A program made the translations under genes and the position numbers. A stretch of DNA of 64,000 nucleotides from Acarospora socialis (lineage: Eukaryota; Ascomycota; Lecanoromycetes; Acarosporales; Acarosporaceae), in contig JAMYGW020000001.1 of assembly GCA_025617375.2 (NCBI GenBank), positions 2,046,001-2,110,000 on the forward strand, read 5' to 3'. Under the pieces are notes generated by a model that was not told the origin of the DNA, did not search any database, and was given only the letters and a program-made list of their open reading frames with translations. This document shows positions 32,180 to 45,400 of this stretch, in pieces (the stretch's first letter is position 1; each line of letters starts with the position of its first letter).

Positions 32180-35100
32180 TCATAACCGACTCGCGCCTCT
32201 CTGTCTCCAACCCCCTTTCTCCATGGGTACTCCCCAACCCTTACCCTGCCGGCCATCATGTCTCGGCCTCTGCTCCCACCAGGGCTGTTCCATCAGGATG
32301 GCGCTCTGTTCCTGCGCGTGCGGCGGAATAGTGACCTTGGTCTTCGCCTTCTTTGACGACGACAATCCATTTCCTTTCTGACCGCCGTCTATCGACGTCG
32401 ACGTGGACGTCGAAGGAGAGGCCGAAGAAAGCTTAATCGCGTCTTTAATGATTTCCCGCAGCTCTTTGTCGTTATTGGTGATCTGTGCCCTCAGGAAATT
32501 GAGGTCGTAAGATTTCTGCATGTCAGCCATGACTGGTGTTCTGGGAGTATAGGTGTATTTCTGGACCTGAGGGGGGTTTGTTGGGGTGATGTTGGGATCG
32601 AGGTAGGATAGGGCGCCTTTGTCGAGGAGCTGGACGATATCGAGACTCTCACCGTGGGGGATCTTGCCCGGGTGCGAAGGGGTGATGCAGTCCATGTTGA
32701 CTTCCTTCCGAAGCACGTGGTCGATGTCGACGGCTGAGAAGTAAGCGCAGGACTGTGGGAGGTCGTCGATGCCCATTTGCTGGGAGAACATGGCGCGCGT
32801 CCAGACGTTGGAGACTTGGAGGGCCATGGCGGCGCGGTATTTGTCGTGATTCTCGACGAGGTAGCGGATCTCGTCGTGCACGGTGATGGCAAGGCGGGCG
32901 GAGATGTTGAAGCGTCGGATTAGGTAGTCCATCGAGATGATGAGGAGGTGGAGATAGTCGACCCCGGAGGATTGGATGGCCCAGTTGATGCGGGAGGTCA
33001 TGAAGCCGCCTTTGTTGATGAAGCGGCGCATGAGTGCTTCGGTGATGCCGGCGCCGAGGACCGGAGTGCGAGGTCGCTCTTGCTCGGCGAATTCTTCGAG
33101 TTTGTTGAACACGAATGATTCTGTGCCACCACGCCAGAAGGATCTGTCACTTAAGGCTTTCCGTGTGGTCTTGGTGCCTTTCGTCTCTTTGTATAGTTTG
33201 GTTGCGATCTCGTGAGTCTCCTTCTCTGAAAGACCTGGATTGAATTGTCGAAGTAAGGTCTCGGCGAATTTCAGTCCTGCACCGTAGATCCGACCGTAAT
33301 TGAAAACTTTGGCATCGTTGCGTGAGATCCCGAGGATTTTGGCCGTCTTGGAATGAAGGTCTGTCCCAGCTGCTTTCGTACCTTCCAAAGTCATGAAGCC
33401 AATCGCATTCGCACCATGCAAACCGAACTGTGCATCACCCACCAAGCTTGAAATCCACAGCTCTTCCGAATCCACATCGGCACCGACAAAAGAGTAGCCC
33501 GATGGAGCCCTGATCATGGATTTGAGCTCCGAGCCTACTCGATTCGCTTTGGCATTACTGGCGGTGAGCCAGGTGTTTTCCACCGCCCTTCGGGTTATCG
33601 TACCCATGGGAATGACTTGCGGTAGGATAAAACCAAGCTCCTCGGAGGATCCAGTCTTGGTTGTACCGACGGCATCGCCTTCGTAGACAACCATCTGAGA
33701 CATGATTCTGTCTCTAGCACTGATCCAGTACGAGCAGGACGCGTTCATCTCTAACGCCTCCTTAGCGTACGGATACTTGGATGAGAGAGTCCCGCTCTCA
33801 AAGTACTGCAAGTATCCTTTTGCCAAGGGATTCGCACACCGAGCCTGCGGCCCGTCCTTATGGGGCAGCTTGAAGTACATATGCGTTCGATCACCTCGGA
33901 GGGACAAGTCTTTCTCATCTGACATATCGCACTGCACTACTGGCTTATCGTTATACATGAAGGATTCAGGAAGAGGTACTTGAAAGGTCCAGCCGTACTT
34001 GTCTGACCAGACGAGAGGATAACCGTCCCATGAGAGCCGCAGTAAAAGGGGTGCAATTCGTGTCCTCACTGTTAAAGCGATTTCAGCCTCATTGGTCGTA
34101 AAGAGATCTTTATACCATTTCGGCATGCCTGGTTTCTTCTGCCGTGCTGCCGGTCTTGGCGGATCAGCTTTCTTTTTACCTTTGACCATCTTTACCTCTT
34201 GACCTGACCAGTCGAGCTGCCGTAGCCACGGATCTTGTGAGTACTTCTCGATGTCATCCTTTGCTTCCAAAGCGGTAGCAGTAAGGTCAAGCAGCCGTTG
34301 TTGGACAGCATCAGACAGCCGATGGTAGGTGGCCTCAGCATTGGCAATATATGTATCCCACGTCTTGTCGACGGGCAGTATCACCGAGGAGAGGTGTCGT
34401 AATGCACCAAAGCTGACAGGGTGTGGGCAAACATGCAAGAAATTCGAGAATACTATCTTGTACACGCGGTGTGTGATCGCAACATCGGCTGCACAGTAGT
34501 CGAGAAGCTCATCTAGCTTTTCGCGGATGCCTGCCCGATCAAGTTCACCGAACTGATCTCGCTGCGCCTTGTCGATAGTCACATCGCAGTGAAACTTGGC
34601 GACATCTCGCAATGAGTTTATGGAGCTTCGACCAACCCACAGTTCTTCTTCCTCCTCTGACAGCATTCTGTTCTCAAGCAAAGTTGCCAACTCCACTGAA
34701 TTGGTTTCGCTAGCCATTTTATCTCGCATATCTCTGTTCTTCTTATGCTTCATCCATGTTGGTCTCTGACGTGAGCACATTCCATTTACTGCAACATGTA
34801 ACGACATGGTGTCAAGGAAGAAATTTCTCGATTGTCGGATGTTGTATTCTTCCGCGATTCTTGCTCGATCATAGCCAATATTGTGTCCCACGATAATTCG
34901 AGATTGCCTTGGATCTCCCAGAGGCACGAGATGGCTGTCCGAATCGGACTCTCCCAACAGCCATGGAGATAGCCAGGCATACCACGCAGTGGGGCTGACC
35001 GCACATGCCATGACTGCAAATGAGCTTTCTTTCCACATCACCTCCGTGTCAAACGTCAACATTTCCTCCTGCGGTGCTGCCACCGCCTCTGTGGATCCGT

Positions 35101-35680
35101 CGGCATTGTATTTAGTCCAGCCACTTCTCTTGACCCATTTCCGTGGCTTCGGAGGCGCATGTATTTTCGTATATTCCTTTGCAAGGCTCAAGTATGGTTC
35201 CGAGGCGTCTGATCCCAGTTTGAAGAAATGTTCATCCAATGTCCGACCTTGAAGCGCTGGCAGATCGAATGAAACCGGGTCCGAATTATCTTGATTCCTT
35301 CCCCATAAATCATGGCGCCCAAGATGATCCTTTGATAGATTGACAAGTTCCCTTGGAGGAGGTTGCGCGGGGCCAGAGAAGACTTGTGGGTGAACATGAC
35401 TGCTCAGCTGCTGTACCCCTAACTCGTTGAAGCGCGCCTCCGCTGGTACTGGAAGACTGGATTAGCACCAAAGCAAGAAGTACAGCCAAAGTGTTTCTAT
35501 ACAGGATAGACTCTTAAATCTAACGTCATCGTCCTTCCCGGAAGCTGTCTCGAGTGTGTATTTCCTGCATGGTGCAGCACTGGGTGACCGCGCTGTGGCC
35601 CGTAGAGACCTGAAGTGCAAAGCCCTAGTAGCTCCTGCGCGTGTGAATCCGCATCTGGCGACCTGAGTAGAGCAAAGCAT
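32180..35680 (-). CDS. MIP1: mitochondrial DNA polymerase gamma catalytic subunit
   Basis: Replicates mitochondrial DNA. A first exon starting at 35680 encodes an Arg/Ser/Ala-rich presequence (MLCSTQVARCGFTRAGATR), a mitochondrial targeting signal. A short intron (about 35430-35490) leads into the main exon, which starts in PAEARFNELGVQQLSS. The 3'-5' exonuclease motifs are TFDTEVMWK (Exo I), VGHNIGYDRARIAEEY (Exo II) and YCAADVAITHRVY (Exo III). The family A polymerase motifs are VGADVDSEELWISSLVGD (A), NDAKVFNYGRIYGAG (B) and TVHDEIRYLVE (C). The C-terminus beyond the polymerase carries a Ser/Thr-rich and basic tail, as in filamentous fungal Mip1 proteins. It is divergent from the RING gene across about 170 bp. 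The exact splice of the first intron is uncertain. Confidence 0.95.
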
Positions 35681-35852
35681 GCTCACTTCACCAACTCCTC
35701 TGATACATGCTTGTCGGGCGTTGCGACTTCAACCATCCATTTATCGTCTAGCAGCCGCGGGTCGTCGTGACGTTCTACGATAAGATTAGGTTCTCGCTTA
35801 ATTATCTGCAATAACGTTTATCCGTAGCTCCGGCAAGCCGTCTAGCCCGTCA

Positions 35853-37196
35853 TGGCCGACTTCCATACTGACGAAGGCGTTCAATATCTTCAGTCTCCGC
35901 ATCTCCCCAGCATCCACCGCTGCCCGGTCTGCGGAAGAGGTGCAGGTCTTGCTCTCACAACTTCTGAGAGCTCGCACCAACACTCAAGCTACATCGCAAT
36001 TTGAACCATCACGGCCAGAATCCGTCGAACGCAGAGAACGTTTCAATCACTGTATGACAGAGGTGAATAACTTTCTTGCTGCTGCATACGACCTTCTTTC
36101 GCCGCCTGCCATGAGACAAGGATATGATTCACCAAGGTACAATGAAGAGGACTTCTTTCTCCATGCACGACCAGCACATGTGTCAGCATCGTCGTCAACT
36201 GCACGTCACTCCTTACAAGCCCGTTCGCCTACTCCTGACTTCCTCGCCAGCACGCACAGTGAGCTCAACTCTGGTCGTTTTGAGGCACCTCTGTTTGGCT
36301 TTTCTCCTTCACCTCCAGGTATGGGAGCAGCCAGCACAACTGCTGTCAATCTTGAACCCGACCTATTCGCATTGAATAACACTATCAACACCAATCGTTC
36401 TCCGGAGACACCAGATCTTCAGCCGTCCCCGCCACACTACTCTCAGGGCGGTATCTCAAACAGCTACAGCCAGCGGTCGTTGCGCCAACCTTCGCTTAGC
36501 TCTGGACGTTCCACCCCGAGAGAGTTTCCGTCTCAGCGTCGCACACGGCACGGTATGCAAGATTTCATCGATCTCACGGCAGATCCCACCTCGCCCACAA
36601 TGCCAGCCGCAGCTTCAACACTCACCTCTCCGCGAATCCATACTTCTTATGAAGCAAAACATGACTCAGTCCATCCCTCCAAGCGTCGCAAGGTTCAGCC
36701 TCCAGCTTCACCTGATCCAGCAAGCTTTACAGTCAAAGACGAGGATCAAAAGATTGAGGAGGTAGATCTGAGGGACATTGACGATGACACTAGCCTCTCG
36801 AAAGTGCTTGAACAGCAGCGTGCTGAGACCATCAAGTCGCAACAGAACGACGGAAATCAGCCAATCAAGCTCTCTAGCCTTCAGTGTATCATCTGCATGG
36901 AACCTATGACGAACATAACAGCTACGCATTGTGGTAGGTCTGCTACATTGCACATTTTTGTCTCAGCTGTTAACTCTTCTCTTACAGGTCACCTCTTCTG
37001 CCATACATGCCTGATGGAAGCACTTATCGCTGGCGAGCAGCAGACCGAGCCAGGCAAAGCTCCACTGTCCCGTTGTCCTGTATGTCGGAAGAAGGTACGA
37101 AGGCATGTTCCCGGCTCCGCGGCCAAGGAGGCGATACCGTTGGAGTTGAAGTTTGTGACGAAACGCAGTATTGCGAAAGATAAGGCAGCGCCATGA
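35853..37196 (+). CDS. RING finger protein, SLX8-like (SUMO-targeted ubiquitin ligase subunit)
   Basis: A C-terminal C3HC4 RING: CIICMEPM, then THCGHLFCHTC, then CPVCRKKV. A long disordered Ser/Pro-rich N-terminal region and an acidic stretch (EEVDLRDIDDDTSLSK) precede it. This matches fungal Slx8-like subunits, which ubiquitinate SUMOylated nuclear proteins; the SUMO-binding part is not obvious. The RING is split by a 54-nt intron (36934-36987) that keeps the frame open, so a naive reading inserts 18 residues between the zinc ligands. The start is unclear. An ATG in good context lies at 35853 but needs a short unidentified intron to reach the RING frame; the first ATG in the RING frame itself is near 36053. 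The slx8 assignment is by architecture. Confidence 0.8.
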   Translation, partial: WPTSILTKAFNIFSLRISPASTAARSAEEVQVLLSQLLRARTNTQATSQFEPSRPESVERRERFNHCMTEVNNFLAAAYDLLSPPAMRQGYDSPRYNEEDFFLHARPAHVSASSSTARHSLQARSPTPDFLASTHSELNSGRFEAPLFGFSPSPPGMGAASTTAVNLEPDLFALNNTINTNRSPETPDLQPSPPHYSQGGISNSYSQRSLRQPSLSSGRSTPREFPSQRRTRHGMQDFIDLTADPTSPTMPAAASTLTSPRIHTSYEAKHDSVHPSKRRKVQPPASPDPASFTVKDEDQKIEEVDLRDIDDDTSLSKVLEQQRAETIKSQQNDGNQPIKLSSLQCIICMEPMTNITATHCGRSATLHIFVSAVNSSLTGHLFCHTCLMEALIAGEQQTEPGKAPLSRCPVCRKKVRRHVPGSAAKEAIPLELKFVTKRSIAKDKAAP

Positions 37197-37575
37197 CTTA
37201 GGGCTAAGTGCGGAAGCTGGCATACGCACGCATCTAGTCAGCGCGCAGGGAAGGAAGTCAGCGTGTTTCGCCATCATGATTTTTAGCGGCATAGCGAGGC
37301 TATCAGGCGTATGTGGATACGAAAAGTGGTACCTAGGTCGAATCGATGTGCAAGGTGGCTTCTTCTCTTAGATACCACTCCGGTGCAGCGCTACCTCTAG
37401 GAAAGACTCAATACCTTAGGTCTGGGGAGCTAGCCTCATGCTTATGTTCGTTCAACGAATACGAGATATTTACCTTCTATCTTTTCAGGGCAATATTTAT
37501 GTGCCATTGACTGTGTTGCGCATCTTGAAGCCTACCACCATCCTTGGCACCTAAGAGTAAACGAGCCAATTTAAC
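37197..37575. other. spacer between RING gene and CofD-like gene
   Basis: About 380 bp, no gene or repeat seen. Confidence 0.5.
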
Positions 37576-39102
37576 ATGACCACAACTCCCACAACCCGCG
37601 GCATCGTCGTCTTTTCTGGCGGTAGTGCCGCGAACAGCTTAGTAGATGTCTTCAACAAGGTTATTGAGAACAGGAAGTGCTCCCTGAGTTACATCATCCC
37701 AATAAGTGACAATGGCGGGTCTTCGAGCGAACTTATCCGCGTATTCGGCGGACCGGGCATTGGCGATGTTCGCAGTAAGTGAATAGATATCAACGTGCAC
37801 TTCAACCACTCCACATCACGGACACCTCCACATTCTATACTAAGCGGTTGACTAACAAATCCAGGCCGCCTCGTCCGTCTCATCCCCGAAGACGCCAACC
37901 CGGACTCCGAGCGCAACGCCATAAAATCCCTCTTCAACCACCGGCTCTCCCCCTCCGCCGCGCCCGCGCGTCTCGAATGGCTCGACATCGTCGAAGGGCG
38001 CCACGCGCTCTGGACTTTCATCACACCCGCCAAGAAAGAACTCATCCGCTCCTTCCTGAACCACGTCAACCTCGAGATCGTCAAGCGCGCCCGCCCCTCC
38101 TCCACCTTCGACTTCCAGTCCGCCAGCGTCGGCAACTTGTTCCTGACGGGGGCGCGCCTCTTCACGGGCAGTTTCGAGAGCGCCATATATCTGCTCGCTA
38201 GCATCGGCGCCGTGCCGGATACGGTCCAGGTCGTGCCGGCGATCAACTCGAATTTCAGCCATCATATCTCGGCGGGCTTGGAGGATGGGACGGTCATTAC
38301 GGGCCAGACTGCGATCTCGCATCCCAGCGCGCCGACGGCGCTGCCGGAGGGTCAGGGGCAAGGGAAAGGGCACGGAAGGCAGGGCGCGGGTGGAGGCGGT
38401 GGAGAAGGACGACGGGGCAGCGTGGACGCGGAGGAGCAGGATCGCATCGAGGATGCGAATTTGCCGGGGTCGTTGGCGACGTTGAGGGAGAAGTACATTA
38501 CGTTTTCCAAGGAGCGGGAGGAGGACTTGCCGGCGCGGATTAGGCGGATCTGGTACATCAATCCTTACGGGCAGGAGATTCGACCGATGGCCAATGCCAA
38601 GGCCGTGGAGGTCCTCGGACGCGCCGAGTGTGTGGTCTACAGCATCGGCTCGCTTTACACGTCGATCGTGCCGTCTATCATCCTGCGCGGTGTGAGTCAC
38701 GCGCTGGCCTCGTTGTCGATTCGGTATAAGGTGCTTATTCTCAATGGTTCGCTGGACCGTGAGACGGGCCCGAGTCGTGATCCTCTTACCGCGTTGGATT
38801 TCGTGGCAGCTATCGCACGAGCCGGGGCGGACAGTATAGGCGTTCATGAGCAGCTGGATCCGTGCAAGTATCGGACATTCGTGACGCATTTGATACATCT
38901 CGAAGGGGAAGGCACGCCGGTAGTTGATAAGGCGAGGTTTATGGAGTTGGGGATAGAGTGTATCAGGCTGTATGGACGGAAGGCGGAGAGTGGGAAGGGG
39001 ATGAAGTACGATGGCAAGGCACTGAGTCAGGCGCTGGAAGTGATACTCGGGAGAAGAGATCCTAAAACGGATCGTAGCAGGAGGAACACTTTAGAGCACT
39101 AG
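37576..39102 (+). CDS. CofD/YvcK-like protein (UPF0052 family)
   Basis: Two exons (37576-37774, 37865-39102) give 478 residues. The N-terminal nucleotide-binding signature is VVFSGGSAANSLVDVFNKV, followed by IIPISDNGGSSSELIRVFGGPGIGDVRS, typical of CofD (2-phospho-lactate transferase) and the bacterial YvcK morphogenesis/gluconeogenesis factors. ASVGNLFLTGARL and INSNFSHHISAGLEDGTVITGQ are further conserved blocks. A Gly/Gln-rich low-complexity insert interrupts the middle (about residues 255-285). Fungal members have no established reaction. CofD itself works in coenzyme F420 synthesis, which most fungi are not known to make, so the role is open. Codon use is C/G-ending rich. Confidence 0.9.
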
Positions 39103-39313
39103 CAATAAGAAGGAAGACGATAGAATTAGATGAGAATAAAAATCCTCGTTAGAGGCCCTTATGTACCGATTCAGCAAGCACAGTTCCCTTGCCCAGCTTT
39201 TCTTTAGTAAATATAAAGGAGATGTAGACGTAGTGCTTTTCGCGAGGTGTATGTGCTTTTTGAATACCGACCAGTTCACCACAAGGCATACCAAAGCAGA
39301 CTCCCATTGCAAA

Positions 39314-39432
39314 ACCCTATGTCCTCCGAGAATTGGGATATCAAACGCTTCACTGCGCAACCTGTAAAATTCGACCCTATGTCCTCCGAGAATTGGGATG
39401 TCAAACGTTTCACTGCGCAACCTACAAAATTC
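39314..39432. repeat. 60-bp tandem duplication
   Basis: Two head-to-tail copies with an exact 60-bp period; the shared core reads CCCTATGTCCTCCGAG, then AATTGGGAT, then TCAAACG. The copies differ at a few positions. It lies directly 3' of the TEL1 stop, probably within its 3' untranslated region, in the convergent spacer with the CofD-like gene. Confidence 0.85.
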
Positions 39433-39439
39433 ATATCCG

Positions 39440-42400
39440 TCAAGCATAAGCAGCCCATCCAGCAAACAATACTGCAAGATTTCGCTCGTCGGTCGCTTGT
39501 TGGATCAGCTCATTTACCGTGGCAGTGACGCTGAGCGATTTGGAGAGCTTCTTAGCAACCACCGTAAGCGCACGATCCGCCTCGCCTGGCTCATTGTTTT
39601 CCTTCTTTTTGCTCGTTTCCGCAGCGGCCGGACCGCCCGTTGTGTGCGCAGGTGCATCGTCAGCCGCATTGTCTTGCGCTTCCTGCATCCGCTTGAGTCT
39701 CAGTGGCGACACCGACCAGCTGTAGAGAGGATCGTAGCGCAGAACGTCGAGGATCGTCATGATGCTGTAGGACTCCTTACGCAAGGCGTCAAGGGTGAAC
39801 TCGCAACAACGCCGGAAGACGCCCTCAGTCTTGGTGATGCCCATCCCATCTACCAGGTCGCGGGTCAGACGAAAGGGAACGACCTCTGGGACGGGAAGAA
39901 CGCGGCCTTGTTCGAATGCGATGCCGAGATCGATATGAACCACCTCCCCTGTCTTTTCGTCAAGCAGTATATTATGGCCATGTCTATCGCCCAAGCCTAG
40001 CACGTAGCCTAGGATTGAGATGGCAGCAGTGCTCCTGCTGTAAGCAAGGCGCCGCTCAAACCAGTCGTCTGGGTTGTCGAACCGCTCCATGAAAAAGTAC
40101 CGCATCACCGGATGAAAATGCTCGCATACTTGGCGGAACACCTTCACGCGCACCTCTACGGTTTTGTTTTGTGCGTCCGCGATGTGCTGCCGACACATGT
40201 TCGGCTTCATATCTTTCGGGAAGTGCTTCTGATGAGCGGGCATCAGGTACTCATGCAAGGGGATGGTATTCTGAACAAACTCAATGATACCCTGGCTTGC
40301 CGTCAAGGGAAGAACTTTGTATGTCCGTATGCCTAGATTGCGCTGGCGGGTCTCGCGGTGAGATTGGAGGAGATTGCTGACTTGCTCGAAGACCTGCTCC
40401 ATGATGGAATCTTGCCTCAGATCATCGTTGCCGCTTTTATACTATGGAATCGTTAGACAGTGGACTCGGCATCGAGTTGAGCGACTCACTAGTTGCTTGT
40501 ACTTGAGACCATCAGATGCTACTGCGGTGACTATCTTCGGCACACTTATTCCCGAGGCCACGGTAAATTCAGGCAGGAATGCAACGAGCAGAGGCACGTT
40601 GCTATAGTCACAGTCTGCTTTGAGCGGAATCTTCATCGTTGGCGGTGGAATCTTCTGGTTCGTCACATCTTGTTCAAGACGCTGGCCGGTGCTGAGTTTC
40701 CGGAGTAGGCCTTTCGACTTAGGCTTAAACTTCGTCTCGTCCAGCTTCTCTGCCGCGAACCTAACGTAACTGATATTGGCATTGTGGATTGCAATCCAGG
40801 TCGGACCGGCACGTTTATTGCCCTTGAGCTGGTTGACAATCCTGACTGCTGCACTGTGTCTCGCAAGGGCCATCTGGTCCCGCCCACCCTTGGTCTTACT
40901 GGCCGCGAAGATATGGTACATACCATGATAAGGATGGTCTACACAAATCCTCAATACTAGCGCAAAGAGGAGACTTTGGAAGTCATCGGGAATGTCCAAC
41001 AGCCGAGAGGACAATTGGTTCATCAGCGGTGCAAACTTTCGAGAGGGAACTTTCGTTATGTGTTTAGAGACTGCGGTATTTGCTATCTCACTTTGCGACT
41101 GCTCGAGCCATAGCGTACAGAAACGCATCACATCGGTGTTGTACGTATCACAAGCCTTGAGGCAAAGCAGATAGTTCTCAAGACTTTGGCGAAGAAAAGC
41201 TTGCCTGCTGTCTCGCAACCGTTGAAACTCCCGGTCGTCTAGTTCAAACCACTGTTTGGCTTTGGCTCGATGACCTTTGAGGATGTCTCTTTGCTTTGCT
41301 TCCGTGCCAGGCGATTTCAACATCTTCTCGAGCTCATGCACTTCGGCCTCTTTTCGGTGCCGTAAGGTCTGTATGCGCTGGAAATCTTCAAGGTTTTCCG
41401 AATTCTGTAACTGTTGATCGCAGAAGGATGCAAATTCATGGAACACCTGCCCTGCTTCATCGCCGTCGGTCTGGCCTTTCAGCTCCTTGATAGCGCGTAA
41501 TAAATAGTGGTTGATGATTTCGTCCGGTTTCTCCAAACGAGCCTCAGCTATTTGATGACCCTGGACTGTTAGTCTCATGTCCGAGGATAGAAGATATAGA
41601 TACTCACAAGTCTAGCAAGTAGCTCGGGCTTGCCCACGTGGATGGTTTGCTTTCGAAGATCGACACTGGAATCGAGCAGCTGTAGCATCTTAATGGACGC
41701 GCTCATCTCGCCTTGATCCCACAAGACACGTGCTGCTTCATACTCAACAGCTGCCTCAACTCTTATTCCCAATGTTTGTGTGGAGCCTAGAATATCTGAG
41801 AGATATGTTGCTGTTGTCAGTGAATTCTGAAGGTCGCCGTGACTACGACTAATCCGTGTTGAGTCGAGGAGCGCAAGAACGTGGAATTTGCCTATCTCCC
41901 GCGGACCGGTGTTTACGATCGTTTGCAACTGAGGTCGGTAGCTCAAAGCACTCAGCAGAGTCTCTCGGCTCGACAAGATCAGATTCACGTCGGTATACCT
42001 ACATTTTCGGTGGCTTCTCAGTATGCGAAATGAGTTGACACCAGAGGGTTGTCTACTTACGACCCCGTCAGCATCCATATCTCCCGCGACTGTAACTTAT
42101 GCCAGGCCTCCTCAAGCTGATCAGAGCCATTTGAGACTATGATCTCGTCTATTTCAGTAAGTACAGCTAAGGTCCTTAACGTTGAGTGCAACGCCGAAGC
42201 TGTCTGGCGGCCACCTATCAACTGCTTGATCATGTCAAGGAACCCACTGTCGAGATTGGTGATCACACTCTCCAAGTCTGTGTAGTTATTGAGGCATTGG
42301 AGCGCTCTAAATACGGTGCTGGCCTCACTTTTGTCAGTTGAGGGAGCAGGGATATCCCACTGTTCGAGCTTTCGGGCGCTCTGAAGCATGGCTTCTATCG

Positions 42401-45400
42401 TTCCTTGTCCCGATCCAATGGCATGTTGATTGGAGAGGAGAAAGTGAGAAATGCCATGCAGACTCAGGTCAGCCAGGCTTTTTATAAGCCCGTGCGCGTG
42501 AGTATGCGAGACGCTGGCACTGTTATGCTGCCGTAACTGGCTGTCAAAATGAGCTCCTCGGAAGGAAAGGCTTTTGAAGCCAGCATTTTCATAATCTAAA
42601 CGGTCCATGACCGAAGAAAGGCTAGATTGTTGCTGCACACCGTAGAACGAGTCTGGCTCATCGATGTTTCTGAAAATAGACAGGAGAATGTCTGTAGGCT
42701 CCACTATCTTCACATTCGAAGAACGGCGTGACGATCGACCCATCTGAGACGAATGGATCTCAACGAATAGGAGGGCAGTTTTGTACATTCCACAGTATGC
42801 TGCAGCTCTTGCGCATTCTCCATAGTCTAGATCAAGCCATAAAGTGCGTTCAGCTGAAGTAGTCTCATGAGGGAGCGGCTGGTTTCGAAGGTAGAGTACG
42901 GCAGATATGAGAAGCTTCACGTGAGGTATAGTCATTTCATCGCACTCTCTGAACCATTGCTGGCATGCATTGGATAGTGTTCGTCGAGATTTCTGATGGC
43001 CATCATGCTCTTTCAGCAAGACGATGTGCAAAACATAAGGGAACACCTGCTTCGCAAGCCGCTCAAATTCGGAGAGTATTGGCGGTAGAGCGCTGATAAC
43101 GGCGTCCTCCGAAGCCGTAGTTGCCAAAGACATAGTGAGGTTTCTGATCCAACGATCTGCAGTAGTATTAGCGCTTCTTGACACGCTTTCCTCCAAACTG
43201 ACCAAGTCCGGCGAGATAGCTCTTTCCACAGGTACCGAGTACGGCGTCCAGACCAGTGCTTTCATTAAAGAGTGAGGTAGGACCTCGCTACAATCGAAGC
43301 TTTCTTCGGTGTCCCTAATCCTTGCCAGAATCGACTGGATACAGTTCTCTGCTAATCCGACTTGCTTTCGTTCATCCCGAAACAATTCTTCACAGAGAAC
43401 ACCTAGAATTGCGGACTTTGAGCCAGACTTGCCGCGAGTATACGTCTGAGTAGTCTCAAATGGTGCTTCTAGCAACATCTCACGGCCTATGCTACCCGTT
43501 GAAGCATAAGCTCGTCCTAGCACACGTGCTGCCCACAGTAGATAACCCTCTCCACAGACATCACGCTGACATGTTCTCCAGACGGCCACTGCATAAGTAG
43601 CAGCAACTTCATCCTCTCCAAAGATATCATCGCGGAAGGTCCCAGGCTTAGTAAAGTCTTTGCAAAGCAGCCGGAATACTAAGTCCTGAGAAGCTCGGTT
43701 TAATAGGTTCCTATCAGATTGCTGATCCTCAAGTAGCTCCCGGAGGAGAGTGCTTTCGTGAGAACCAACCAATGCGTTGCCTTCGCCCCGGATGTTGCTG
43801 GCTGATAGTACAATGGCCTTGAATGCTCTCTCAGACGGCCCGGATATACCGGGTGAATCGTATGAGATGAGGTATGTGCTGAACCATGAATGAAACTTCT
43901 GGGCTTTGGACATAGTCGCTCGATGTTGGCTTTCCTGCGTTGTACTTTCTTGCGCCGCGTTCAGAAACGCTCTCAGAGACGCTAAGGTTGATAACGCTAT
44001 GCCCGCGAGGAAAGAAGGGGTTTGTTTTAGGTATTTTTTACCCCTCTGGAGAAGATACTGAAATATACCAAGAGCATCCTCGGCGCATTGACCATCCGTA
44101 AGAAACGGCCGAAGGGCGTGGAGTGCCATCTCCAAAGGGTAATCCTGGAGTGCTGTTGGACCCGCCAGGCAGACCAGGATTCGGATTCTTCGAATGACTG
44201 CACATCCGTGCAAAGACCCTAAGGCAGGGTGAATTGTGTCCAAGAGCTTTCGAAACACGAAAACGAAGAGCGCTGGGGTCCAGAGAAGATCTACTTCGAA
44301 GCTAGTGCGTCGACAGAGATACTCCAATTCGTCCATGATGTATTTTGCCCTGAACGACGGCTGCTGGTTTGCAGGGAGAAGGTTGTCAGAGGCGCTTATG
44401 CTTCTGATCTCATGGAGCAGTCGCAGGGCGGATTGGGCATACTTATGCCGTCCGAACGCTTTCTCAACCTGCTCTTCTTGGTCCATGCACTTGAACAGAT
44501 TTGCCACTATCTGCACGAAGTTGGACGAAACTAGTTCAAGATACACCTCCTTGCTGAATCGCGTTCGGATATGAGACTCAGCTCCAGAGGTTTTGGTGTT
44601 TTGGGAAGGCGGAACGCTAATATCTCTTCCAAGGCTGTAAGCCATGGCTTTGTCGAAAGAGGCGGCTAATAGATCATTGAATGGTGCGCCTAGGACTTCA
44701 GATAACCCTTCCTCTTGCTCTTCATCCATTCGCATCGCCACTTGACCGACTATCTCGTCCTGAACGTCATGGAACATATCCGCAAGAGTAGGATAGCCGA
44801 ATATTCTGTGGGGGATTGTTCTGAGTGGTTGCGACTCCATCCAAGTATACAGTAACTGTGAGACAAAGAGTTTGAAGAGGGCCCGCGGACTCGGTAGGCT
44901 TAAGGAGAGCGAAACATTCAACAGACAACGCTTGGCGTAGGGAGAGCATTCTGGAATATGACCTGGAGTTTCGAACATATGATAAACACTACGGCGCAAC
45001 AGGGTAGGCCAGCTGGCTGCCAATCGGGCCAAAACGACGAGACGCAAAGCAATACCCTCCGTCCAGTCGCGATCACTGGGAAGACTACCGACTATATCTT
45101 CCAGAATGGCATCGTGTTCCTTAAGGATGAACAGACTGAAGACTCTGGGAATCTTTTCGGCAAGATAGAACTTGACGGGAATGTTCCCCTCGTGTAAGAC
45201 AAAAAAGTAGCTCGTCCGGACAGATGGCAAGGAAAGAGTTTTGGCATAATCAGGGCTGATGATCAGAAGTTGTTGCAACATGTTTGCGATCCCTATCTGC
45301 ACACCAGATGAAGAGATACCCTTGCCCAGAGCAATTATGATGAACCACTCGTATAAGGCAGCCCCTTTATCCGCAAGATCATCTTCAGTAGCCACTGTCC

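Noticed and set aside
36934-36987. 18-residue insertion in the RING domain as a novel feature
   Set aside because: The segment has a GTAGGT donor and TTACAG acceptor, and removing it restores the canonical CGHLFCHTC spacing, so it is an intron.
37852-38898. 348-residue open frame on the minus strand
   Set aside because: Antisense to the CofD-like gene; composition is Arg-rich and shows no domain.
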